From Medakamo hakoo (taxonomy: Eukaryota; Chlorophyta; Trebouxiophyceae; Coccomyxaceae), in NCBI GenBank assembly GCA_026636295.1, contig CP089455.1, positions 62,001 through 126,000 of the forward strand: a DNA stretch of 64,000 nucleotides, given 5' to 3'. Below, piece by piece: positions 10,313 through 19,754 of this stretch. Below the pieces are notes generated by a model that saw only the letters and a program-made list of their open reading frames with translations, was not told the DNA's origin and made no database searches. Every line of letters starts with the position of its first letter. Position 1 is the first letter of the stretch. A program made the translations under genes and the position numbers.

Positions 10313-13145
10313 CTAGTCTGCCTCCGCCACGGCTGCGGGCGCCGTGGCCGCCGCCGCCACGTCCCTCCCCGCCCGCACCAACCCACGTTTAACAGACCAC
10401 TTCAGCGCATGGACCGGTGGGTCCATGAGCGGCCGCCGGTGCGCTGCCGCCGCGGCCGCAGCCGCACCACCCACGCCCGGCGCGCTCGCACGGCCACCGC
10501 GCCCGCCGCTGCTGACCGCGCCGTGCGCGGACACCAAAGCCGCGATGGCGCCCTGCAACGCACGAGCGCCAGCGGCTTGGCGCGCCAAACCGTCTGGAGA
10601 CAGAAAGTCGGCGGCCTGCGCCGCGGCGCACACGGCGGCCGTGGCCGCGGGCGGGGACAGGGGCAGGCCCAGCGCCAGGCCCAGCGGCGCCCAGCCCTCC
10701 GGCCCCACACGCACGAAGCGCAGGCAGCCGACGGCGGCGTCCAGGCCCAGGGATGCTGCTGTCGACGCGGTCAACCCGGGCGGAGTGGGGATGGTCAGAG
10801 CCGCGCCCGTCGAGGCGTCCGTGGCCGGTAGCGACGGCGGCAGCGACCCACCGGCGCCGCCGCCCCCGCTCAGCGGCAGGGCCACGTCCGCGACGCGCAC
10901 GGCGGCCGCCAGGGCGGACGGCGAGGCGTCCGGGCCTGGAGGCGGGTCCAGGGCGTCCGCGCTCAGAGGCACGGCGAGCGCGGCGCCGCCGCGCGTCAGC
11001 GCGTCCGCCAGGGCCGGGAGCGCCGGCGGGCCGCCGCGGACCAGTGCGCCGCCCAGGAGCGCGGCCCCGCCGTCCGAGCCGCCGCGCGGGCGGACCGACC
11101 CGCCGCCGGGGCCCCACGTCCACACCAGGACGGCTGCTGCATCTCGCAGGCGTCTCCCAGGCAGCCGGCGGAGGAGGGTCCCCGCGGGCAGGGCGACGGC
11201 TCCACGCGGGCCGTAGCCCAGGGCAGACCACAGCGCGAGCGCGCTCCAGGGCGTCTGGGCGGCCGCGGACGGGCCGTAGAACACAGGGGACTGGTGGGGT
11301 TGGGCGCCGCCGGGCAGGGGCGGGTCCAAGGGCAGCGGCGGCGGCGGGGACGGCCACACCGCGACGGCGGCGCTGAACGTGGCGGCGAGCAGGCGGGCGG
11401 CGGGCGTGGCGCCGCGCCCACACACACCCCCGCCGCCGCCGCCACTCAGGGCGGCGAGCGCCTCCTTGCGCACCACCTCCACGCCGTCCGCGCCGCCGGG
11501 GGCGGCCGCCACCACGCACCGCATGACCGCCGCCAGGCTGGCCGCCGCGCTGGCCAAGCCCACCAGGTCGGACTCGGCCGCCGACGCGGCGGACGCCTCC
11601 AAGCCTGCCGCGAGGTCGAGCACCGCCCGCCCGCCCGCCAGCCGCCCGCCCTCAAACAGCGTCACCGCGTGCGCCTTGAGCGCACCGCTCATGGGGTGGC
11701 CCATCATGAGCAGCGACGTCACGGCCGCATCGATGACCAAGGCGACGGAGGACGGCGGTCGCGGCGGCGGCGGCGGCGGCGGCGGCAGCTCGGCCGGCGT
11801 CACGCGAACAAAGCCGAGCCGGGCCGCGACGCCCGCCGCCGCCGCCAGGCGCGGCGCGTCCACGCCCAGGAGGGCGGCCAGGTTGGCGACCGTGTCGCCG
11901 CCCGGGCCAGCAGCCGCAAACAGGAGGGCGTACAGCAACGGCTCCAGCGGGTCCGGGCCGGCGGCGGCGGGCGGCGGCGGCGGCGAACCGGCGTGGTGGG
12001 CGGCGGCGCCGCCCGCCCCACGTGGTGTGCTCCCCGTCAGCCCACCCCCGTCCTCGTCCGCTGCCGCACCGGTGCCGGCGCCTCCCGCGTCGGGCCGGGC
12101 CTGGTTGGAGACGAAGCCGGCCAGGGAGCCAAGCGCTACCCTGTCGCCCGGGCCGACGGGGACGGTCAGGTAAATCAGGCCGCGGCCGTGCAGGCCGGCC
12201 GCGGCGCCGGGGTCGAGGTCGCCGAGGCGGGCGCCGCCCGCGGCGGCGGCCGACCGCGCGGCCGCCACTTCTGCGGGGGACAGGGCGCGGAATTCTGCCT
12301 CGCTGACGTTGACGGCGTGGGCGCGCCACCAGGGCTCGGCGAACGTGGCGGTGCGCGGCAGGCCGGCCGGGGGGGCGGGCGCGCCGCCGCCGCCGCCGCC
12401 CTCACCCTCACCCTCGCCCCCACCCACCACGACCAGCGGCAGCGGCGCGGACGGGACGAGGTCCCGGGCCGCCGCCGCCCGGGCCGCGGCCGCCAGGCCG
12501 GCCGGGCCGGCCGGGCCGCCACCCCCACCCCCGGCGCCCGGCCCCGGCCGGTCCAGGAGCAGGCCGCCCGCGGCGGCGGCCACGCCCGCGGCCGGGCGGC
12601 GCGCCGCGCGCGCCTTGACCGCCTGGGCCAGGGCGATGTACGCGTTGCGGTCCACGCCCAGCACGGCCGCCACGTCGGCGGCCGTGAAGTTGGGCAGGGC
12701 GCCATCGTACGGCGCGTCCGCCGCCAGGGCGGCCACGAGTGCGGTCCGGTAGTAGGACGACGGCGGGACGCGCGCCGCGCGCGCGGTCGCGTGGGACAGG
12801 TGGTAGGGATACAGCCGCCCCGCGCCCGCGTGCGCCGCCAGCAGGGCGGCGTAGTAATCTTTCTCGGGCACGCCTGCTGCTTGGGCAGGCGAGCCTGCCC
12901 AGCCCGCGCCCGCGGCGATGCAGTGGTCGCGGACGCTGTGGTGTGTGTTTTGATGGGGAGGGAGGGGAGGGGAGGGGAGGTGTGAGAGCATCGGTTTGGC
13001 GGCCGCGCCGAAAACCTTTTCGCAGCCATCCCGCGCGCTCGACGCACCGCGTCCGCCACTCGCTGGCAGGGAGGGCCGCACGCAGCCGCGCCGGCAGCGC
13101 TTCGTATGCGACGCCGGACGCGACTGCCCGGGCGACTTCGTCCAT
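10313..13145 (-). CDS. FAM91A1: FAM91 family protein (TGN vesicle-capture adaptor)
   Basis: Homologue of FAM91A1, which in animals partners WDR11 and TBC1D23 in capturing vesicles at the trans-Golgi network. Exon 1 is 13145-13048 (starts MDEVARAVASG) and exon 2 is 12935-10313; 906 residues. The donor was set at GTGCGT (13047) because it joins LPASEWRTR to VRDHCIAAGAG in phase, mirroring the family's N-terminal helix. Strong landmarks are RLYPYHLSHATARAARVPPS followed by SYYRTAL, then GALPNFTAADVAAVLGVDRN, RDLVPSAPLP and RGLIYLTVPV. The C-terminal half is heavily diluted with Ala/Gly insertions and is recognised only from context. It shares an 83-base promoter gap with SEM1. Confidence 0.85.
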
Positions 13146-13228
13146 GATGGGCCGGAATGAAAAGAGTGAGGGAGCGGGCGCGCGCGTTTTTCTTTCGCTC
13201 CTCACTCCATCGAACCGACAGTAAAACC

Positions 13229-13840
13229 ATGACGGACAAGCCGGACAAGGACGCGCCCCCGGCCGACAAGCCGGCCGACGATGCCGCCACCACCGCCGCG
13301 CCCGCGCCCGAAGTGGAGGCCGCGGCCTCGGCCGACGACCTGTTTGAAGAGTTTGAGCTGCCGGGCGGTGCGGTGTCCGGTTCGCATGAGTTTCCTTTTT
13401 TGACGCGCATGCAGCAGGCTTTGCGAGGCCCTGTGTCCCTCTCCGCCCTCACGGCTGAAGGCCGGACCATAACGGCACTCGCCTGGGTGTGGCGTGGGCG
13501 TGCGTGCGTGCGGCCCTGGGGCAGTGTGGGCGTTGAAAAGACGAGGCGCGCGCCGCGCCGCGCGCTCGACCCCTGCCTTGCTGCAACCTCCTCCCCTGCA
13601 ATCCAAGGGCTCGGGTTCGGGCCGAGAGACGAGACGCCCGCCGGTGCAGTCCAGTCTCCCGGCCTCCTCTCACTCACAGGGCCATCCCCCAATAAAAAAC
13701 ACAACACAGGCCCGCCCAAGGACGCGGCCGAAATGGCGGCCGACGACGCGGACCTGCCGCTGTGGGAGGAGGAGTGGGAGGACGAGGACGCGTGCGATTT
13801 CGTCGCCCGCCTGAAGCAGGAACTGGCTGCGCGCGGATGA
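13229..13840 (+). CDS. SEM1: SEM1/DSS1 acidic proteasome-lid and nuclear-complex subunit
   Basis: Tiny acidic chaperone-like subunit shared by the 26S proteasome lid, TREX-2 and recombination complexes. Exons 13229-13367 and 13710-13840; 89 residues. The donor GTGCGG leaves one base, completed by the acceptor to keep phase. Hallmarks are the first acidic-aromatic patch DDLFEEFELPGG and, in exon 2, the second patch LPLWEEEWEDEDACDFVARL ending in a basic KQELAARG tail. This matches the two-patch layout of the family, with an N-terminal Lys/Asp/Ala extension. A TGTAA signal, the polyadenylation motif used by chlorophyte algae, begins at 13861, about 20 bases after the stop. Confidence 0.87.
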   Translation: MTDKPDKDAPPADKPADDAATTAAPAPEVEAAASADDLFEEFELPGGAVSGSHEFPFLTRMQQALRGPVSLSALTAEGRTITALAWVWRGRACVRPWGSVGVEKTRRAPRRALDPCLAATSSPAIQGLGFGPRDETPAGAVQSPGLLSLTGPSPNKKHNTGPPKDAAEMAADDADLPLWEEEWEDEDACDFVARLKQELAARG

Positions 13841-13944
13841 AGCGGGTGGCGCCCGCGCCTTGTAAAACACGCGTCGTGCGAGTGAAGAAACACGCGAGTG
13901 GGCGTGCGGTTCTGACACGCTTTCCCATCCATCCCGACCTCGCC

Positions 13945-14313
13945 CTACCCCACGCTCACCCCCTCCGCCGTCTCGAAACTGCGCAGCACGTCCACCGCCC
14001 GGCCGTCGTGCGTCAGCTTGAATTCAACGAGTTCGCCGGGCGCCAACCAGCGGTGGCCGCAGGAGAGAATGTCGCGGGACTGGACGGGGAACGTGGAGGA
14101 GGCCGTGGAGGGGGAGGCCGTGGAGGGGGAGGCCGTGGAGGAGGGCGCGTCGAGCGGCCGCACCGTCCCCACGCCGGCCCCTCTGTCAAACGCCACGACG
14201 ACGCCTTGAAGCCTGGCAGGCGCAGCAGATGCCTTGGATGCTCGTGCGGTGGTTGGGTGGCGAGGTCGCCCGCTCCGCCCGGCGCCGCGGGACGGAGCGA
14301 CGACGCCTCCCAT
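13945..14313 (-). CDS. Degenerate cold-shock-domain-like protein
   Basis: Predicted 122-residue protein, single exon, ATG at 14313 (the longer open frame to 14346 begins with TTG). Its second half resembles a cold-shock OB fold: LQGVVVAFDRGAGVGTVRPL as strands 1-2, then RDILSCGHRWLAPGELVEFK, then a final strand DGRAVDVLRSFE. The canonical RNA-binding motifs (KGFGFI and VFVH types) are not present; their places read GVGTV and DILSC. Between the two halves is an insertion, SSTASPSTASPSTASST, coded by a tandem repeat. The N-terminal Arg/Pro/Ala region could be an organelle presequence. RNA binding is therefore only an inference. It converges with SEM1 and diverges from the TPR gene. Confidence 0.55.
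   Translation of the reverse strand: MGGVVAPSRGAGRSGRPRHPTTARASKASAAPARLQGVVVAFDRGAGVGTVRPLDAPSSTASPSTASPSTASSTFPVQSRDILSCGHRWLAPGELVEFKLTHDGRAVDVLRSFETAEGVSVG
14097..14148. repeat. In-frame 15-base tandem repeat in the cold-shock-like gene
   Basis: About three copies of the unit GAGGCCGTGGAGGGG on the plus strand, coding a TASPS repeat on the minus strand. A multiple-of-three unit allows length changes without frame loss. Confidence 0.85.
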
Positions 14314-14455
14314 TCTTTCCACGGTCTTGCGGAGAACGTTCACCAAGGGAGCGCTGCGTTTGCCGCGTGCGCAGTGGCCACACTTTCATTCCACGGAAAG
14401 GAAAAACACGCGTCGTCGCGGCACTTGCGGGCGACCCACACCCACACCCCTCACA

Positions 14456-17400
14456 ATGTCTGACTACGAGGACGACGAATTTGAGGGCACGCAGGAAGGC
14501 GGCGACGTTGTGGCGCCCTCCGCCGCGCCCTCGCCCGCGGCGCCGCCGTCGGCCGCCTCCAAAAAACCGCGGCCGCGCTCGGTTCGGACGCGGGCCACCG
14601 CCGATGACGGCCTGCCACAGGTGCGAAAACCTACGCAACCCGTGGTCAAGACACTGACCTTGCCTTTCAGCGGGCTCGGTGGGCCAGCCACGCCCACCCA
14701 CCCCGGCCGACGGCCGCTGTTTTGCTCAGGCATGCGCCCGTCTCTCTCACGCCCGCAAAAAACACCAACCCACAAAAAACAGGCTGCCGTCGCCGGTGCG
14801 GCGGCCGCGGGCGTCGCGCTCGTCGTCCTGTTATTCAAGAGGCTGATGCGCAAGCGTGCAGGCGGAGCGGCAGCCCCACCAGCGCCCGCGACCGCGCCTG
14901 CGACCGCGTCGACGGCTCGGTCGGCGTCGGGGCGGCGGCCTCGCCGCCCGGTCGCCGACGGCGCCGCGCCGGCGTCGACCGGTGCCCGGACTTTACGCCG
15001 CAAGAGATCTGAGGGCGGCCTGTCTCGGTGTGTTTGGTGGAGTTTTAGGTGAAATGCACGCGCGTCTTGGGCGCGGGCGGCGGTTCGCTTGCGCCTCCCC
15101 ACATGGGCGCAGCAGCACGAGCACACGCTCCGCCGGCCGTCGCGCCCGGTCGCCCGCGACCCAAAACCTCACCCTCTTTTTTCCTTCGTCCCCTCCCCAT
15201 CCCAACCCACCAGCCCCGGCTCCGCGGCAGGCGAGGCTGGACCGGCCGCCGCGACCGCGGCAAAAACCGCGGCCTCCTCGCCCGACGCGCGCCAAGCACC
15301 GCCGGCTGCGAAAGTCCCGCGCCCGGATGGTGGGGCGGGCGGTGGTTCAGACGTGCACGCTGCCGCCGCGTCGTCTGGCTCTGCCGCCGCTGCCATCGCG
15401 GCGGCAGCGGCAGCTGCGGCGGCCGTCACGGCTGCTGGTCGTGCGACTGCGTCTGTTGCGCCTGCTGCTGCTGCTGTTCCTGCTGCTCCCGCTGTTGCTG
15501 CTGCTGCGACGCCTGAAAAGAAAGCAGGAGCGCCCGTGGGCGCGGCGGAGGCGCCGGCCATCCAGCCCGCCGTCCCCGCGCAGCCGCCGCCCGCCGAGCG
15601 CCCGCCGTCCGCGGCGTCCCCGCCCTCCGCGCCGCCGTCCTTGCCGACTGCATCGCCCTTGGCCTCGCCTGGTCGCCCGGTGGCCGCCTCTCTGAAAGGC
15701 TCTTCCCCACCGCCGCCGTCGCCGTCGCCCGAGCCGCGCGCGGCGTCACCCGTCCGCGGCGCGGCCGCGCTCTCCTCTCCATCCCCCTCACCCGCGCCCA
15801 CCGTCCGGGCCGCCGTCGAGAAATCGGTCGAACCGTCGCCGTCCGAGTCGGAGGTGTCGGAGGCTGGAGAGGATGAGGGCGTGCTGGTGGAGGCGCCGCC
15901 CGCGGCCGCGCCGCCCAGCCCGGACGTGGCCACAGCAGCAGCAGGCGTCGTGGAAAAGGAAAAGGCCGCTCCGCTGGAGGCGGCGAAAGCCGCGACGCCG
16001 CCGCCTCCACCGGCTGCTACGCTGCCCAAGGCGGCGGCTGTGACGGCACCCGTGCCCAAATCGCCGGAGCCGGCGGCGGCTAAGGCTGCTGCGCAGCCCG
16101 CGCCCGGTCCGGCCGCGTCCGCGGCCGCGGCTTCCAAACCGGCCGCGCCCGCAGCTGCTGCCGCTGCCAGGCCTGCTGCGGCGGAGGCCAAGCCGGCTGC
16201 GGACGCCTCCAAGCCGACGGAAGGCGGGCGGCCGGCGGCGCCGGCCGCCGACGCACCGCCCGCCCCGCCGCGCTCGGCGTCCTGGGCCAAGATCGCGCAG
16301 CAGTCGGCTGCGCCCGTGGTGCCGACGACCAAGGCGCCGCCCAAGTCGGGCGGTCCGTCGCCCGCGCCCGTGCCGCCGGCGGCCAAGGCTGCCGCGCAGG
16401 CGCCGTCGCCGCCGCCCGTCGCGCCCGCTGCTGCGACGCCGCCCGCGTCCTCGCCCGCCCGCGGCTCCCTGCCGTCCAAGGGGTCGTGGGCCGCCCTGGT
16501 CCGGGAGGCGACGCCCGCCGGGTCGCCGACGACCGCGGCTGCCGCTGCTGCTGCCACTGATGTGGCCGCGGCCCCGGCGCCTGCCTCCAAGCCTCCGCCG
16601 GCCACCGCCGGCGCGGCCGCCCCCGCACCGCCGCCGCCCGCGGTCCACCTCCAGCACCAACACGCCTCACCCAAGCCGGCCAAGCCGGCCAAGCCGGCGG
16701 GCGAGTGGGAGACGGTCAAACGCGGCGCCAAGCCCGTGGCTGTCACGCCACCGCGGTCGCCTCCCGCGCCCGTCGCGACCAAGCAGGCGGCGCGCGCGTC
16801 CCCGGCGTCGCCGCCGTCGCGGGAGGACGATGCGCAGCCGCCCTCCCCGCTCCCGCCGCCGGCCACCAAGGCGCCGGCCGGCTCCACGCCCGGGTCGGCC
16901 GCCGCCACCCCGACCCCGGCGTACGACCCACTGGGTCTGGCGGACGATGACGCGCTCCTGGACGCGGCAATTGCAGCCGCGGCCGCCGCTGCGGCGTCCT
17001 CTGGCGGCCAGGGCACCGGCACGGGCGCCGTCTCGCCCGCGCACCCGGCCTACGTCCGCGCCCCCAAACGCCCGCGCCCGCCGCCGCCCGCACCCGTCGC
17101 TGGCGTGGGCCTGGCGGAAGCCGAGGATGAGGACGAGCCGGAACCGGAGACGGCCGGCGAAAGGGCGGCGGCCGCGGCGCTGACGTCGGCGTCGCGGCTG
17201 TGGTCGGAGCGCGGCAACGCGGCGGGCGCGGAAAAGGCCCTGGCCGCCGCCGCCGCCGCGGCCGAGCTCCTGCCCGCCGACGCGCCCGCCACGCCCGACT
17301 CCAACGGCGTCCGCCCCTTCTGGAAGGCGACGCTCCACTCGGCGCACGCCGACTGCCTCGGCTCCTTTGGCGAGGCGCGCCTGCCCGAAGCGGTGACCGC

Positions 17401-18370
17401 CCTGGCCGCCGCCTGGGAAGCCGCGTCCGCGGGCGCGGCGTCCATGCCGGGCCTGGCCGTCCGCGAAGGCTCACGGTACGCGGTCGCCCTGCGCCGCGCG
17501 GGTCGGGGCGCGGAAGCCAAGGCCGTCTACGAGCGCCTCCTGCCGGCGGCCGAGGCCGCGCACGGCCCCGACTCGGCGCCCGCGGTCGCGGCCCGCCACG
17601 GCCTGGCGGAATGCATCCACGAGTCCGGCGACATCAAGGGCGCGGCGCTGCTGCTGGGCTCGGCCGCGGACGCGTTCCAGGAAGCCCTGGCGTCCGTGGA
17701 CGTCGACGGCGCGGGCGCCGACCCGGAGGCGAGCGCCGCGGCGCTGCGGTGCGGCGCGGCCGCGGTCATGACCCTCGTCGAGCTGGGCCGGCTGCAGGAC
17801 GTGGGCGGCGACAAGGCGGGAGGGGCGGCCACGCTGCGCGATGCGGCCAAGCTGGCGGCCCTCGTCCACGGCGAGGGCGCGCCGCAGACCGGGTTCGCGC
17901 TCGGCCACCTGGCCGCCTGCCTGAAGCGGGAGGGGTCGCCCGACGCGCTGGGCGAGGCCGCGGCCGTGTACGAACGCCTCGCCTCCGCGGCGCTGGCCCG
18001 GGCCGCGGCCGCGTCCCGTGCGGGTGGCGGGCCCGGCGGGCCGTACGCCGCCCGCACCGCCCAAGACGCGGCGCTGGCCCTGCGCACGCTGGCCGACGTC
18101 CGCGCGGCGCTGGGCGACGCGGACGAGGCCGCGTCGCTGTGCGAGGAGGCGGCGGACGTCATGGCCCGCGCGTACGGCACCGCCCACCCGGTCGTGGAGG
18201 GCTTCTGGGCGGCGGCGGCGGCGGCGTGCGCGGCCGCGGGTGATGCGGAGGGCGCGGCCGCCGCGGCGCGCCAGGCGCAAAAGGTGCGGGCGGGCTTGAT
18301 GCGCAAGGCGGCGGGCGCGAGCCGGGGCGCGGCGCCGCCGCCGCGCGTGGCGGGGCGGGCGCGGCGGTGA
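14456..18370 (+). CDS. Membrane-anchored Pro/Ala-rich protein with C-terminal TPR repeats
   Basis: Modelled as three exons, 14456-14620, 14783-15048 and 15214-18370, giving 1,195 residues with all phases agreeing. Residues 1-55 are acidic then basic (MSDYEDDEFEGTQEGG...). Exon 2 opens with one membrane helix (AVAGAAAAGVALVVLLF) followed by the basic KRLMRKR, suggesting an N-out/C-cytosol anchor. Residues about 145-790 are Pro/Ala/Ser-rich and disordered, with short basic WAKIAQQ/WAALVREA-like islands. The last roughly 400 residues form tetratricopeptide-like helical pairs of the kinesin-light-chain/NPHP3 type (for example AVYERLLPAAEAAHGPDSA and SLCEEAADVMARAYGTAHP). The link between exon 2 and exon 3 rests on phase plus an AG|GTGAAA donor. 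If it is wrong, exon 2 would end at a stop near 15052 and two genes would exist. Function unknown; probably a scaffold on an organelle surface. Confidence 0.68.
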
Positions 18371-18776
18371 GGTGACGAAAAAACACACAAGCAAGCACGA
18401 GGAGGGGAGGAGGGGTGGGGGGTGGGGGGAGAGAGTGGACATACACAACGGGTTTATCCATGGAGGGTGGGGGTGCCGCGTGCGCGGTGTTTTCCTTTTC
18501 CTTGTCCATTTTGGTGGGGCACCACCGGGCGGGCCGGGGTTTGATCTGAAGGGTGGGGAGCGTGGGGGAGTGGCGCGGGGGCGGGGAGGCCCGGGTGGTG
18601 GGGAGAGGAGAAGGTTCGCCTTCTCCCTCTCCTCCCCCACCCGGGGAGAGGCACTTAACGGGAGGAGACTGATGGTGAGGTGGCGCCCCTGATGAGATTG
18701 TCGAGTGTGTGTGTGTGTGTCGGCGTCTGGATGTTTGCAAATGGAGAGACATGGCGCAGACACACAGGTTTTTTTT
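18371..18776. other. Convergent 3' intergenic region with a UUCG hairpin
   Basis: No gene is seen between the stops of the TPR gene and VPS53. The region holds a long G-rich strand (18405-18600) and a strong inverted repeat at 18591-18644. Both 3' UTRs and their polyadenylation sites should lie here. Confidence 0.6.
18591..18644. repeat. Inverted repeat with TTCG loop
   Basis: Left arm CCGGGTGG...GGAGAAGG, loop TTCG (18615-18618), right arm CCTTCTCC...CCACCCGG. The outer 8 and inner 8 base pairs are perfect, with small bulges between. UUCG is an extra-stable RNA tetraloop. It is placed to form in the 3' UTR of either converging transcript. Confidence 0.7.
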
Positions 18777-19719
18777 TCAGCCGCCACCGCCACCCTCGCC
18801 TCCGCCCTTCTTGCCGAAGCTCAGCCCGCGCATCGCCTCCCTCGCGCGTTCGACGGCCGCCGCCGCGCGTGGGCCTGGCACAGCCGCATGCGCAAAGCGT
18901 CTCGCCGCGGCAGCAGCAGCGGGCAAGCCCGGGCTGGCACCTGGAGGCGCAGCGCCGGCAGCCGGCGGCAGCGGCGGCGGCGGCGGCGGCGGCGGCGAGC
19001 CAGGCGGCCGCGGGCTGCCACCACCACCGCTCGCCCCCCCAAACACCGCCGCCAGGATCGCCCCAGCCTCCGCCCGGCCCAGCCCGGCCTTCAAATCCAG
19101 GGCGCCCGCCAGGTCGGACCGGCTCCCGCCCGGCATGACCGCCGCGAACGTGGCCGGGATGGCGGACGGCCGGGCGCCGACGACCTTGAGCAGCGCTTCC
19201 GCGGGCGCGGCCGCCCGCGCCGCCGCCGCCGCGGTCGAGTGCGGCGCCTCGCGCCCGCCGGCCGCGGCGCCCAGGCCGGCCAGCGCGTCTTTCAGCACGC
19301 CCACTTCAAGGAGCAGCTGCTGGGCGCCCGGTTCGGAGACGGCGCGCGCGCCGCGGACGGCGCCCAACAGCAGCGGGCCCGCCCCCGCCAGCACTCGGTC
19401 CGACACAAACCGCCAGTGCAGCGGCGGCAGCGCCGGCGCCAGGGCGGCCGCGCCGGACGTCAGGCTGCGCGCGGACGCGGAGGCGGAGGGCGAGGCGTCG
19501 CCCACGCTCTCCACCGCCGCCCAGGGCGTGCGCGCGACGGAGGCGGCCCACGGGTCGGCAAGGCGGGTCAGCAGCGCGGCCGCGCCCGCGGCCGCGCCCG
19601 CCGCCGCCACGCCCTCAAACGCCGCGCCGCCGCCGTCCTCGTCCAGGGATGCCAGGTCCAGGACGAGCGGGGGTGGGCCGGAGGCCGGAGGCGGGAGCGG
19701 GGGTGGGGGCGAGGGCGGC

Positions 19720-19754
<35 letters not shown>

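Noticed and set aside
14314-14346. Longer N-terminus for the cold-shock-like protein
   Set aside because: The extended frame begins with TTG; the first ATG is at 14313.
15169-17022. 617-residue Ala/Gly-rich minus-strand frame opposite the TPR protein
   Set aside because: Exact mirror of the Pro/Ala stalk, with no promoter, ATG context or ordered segment.
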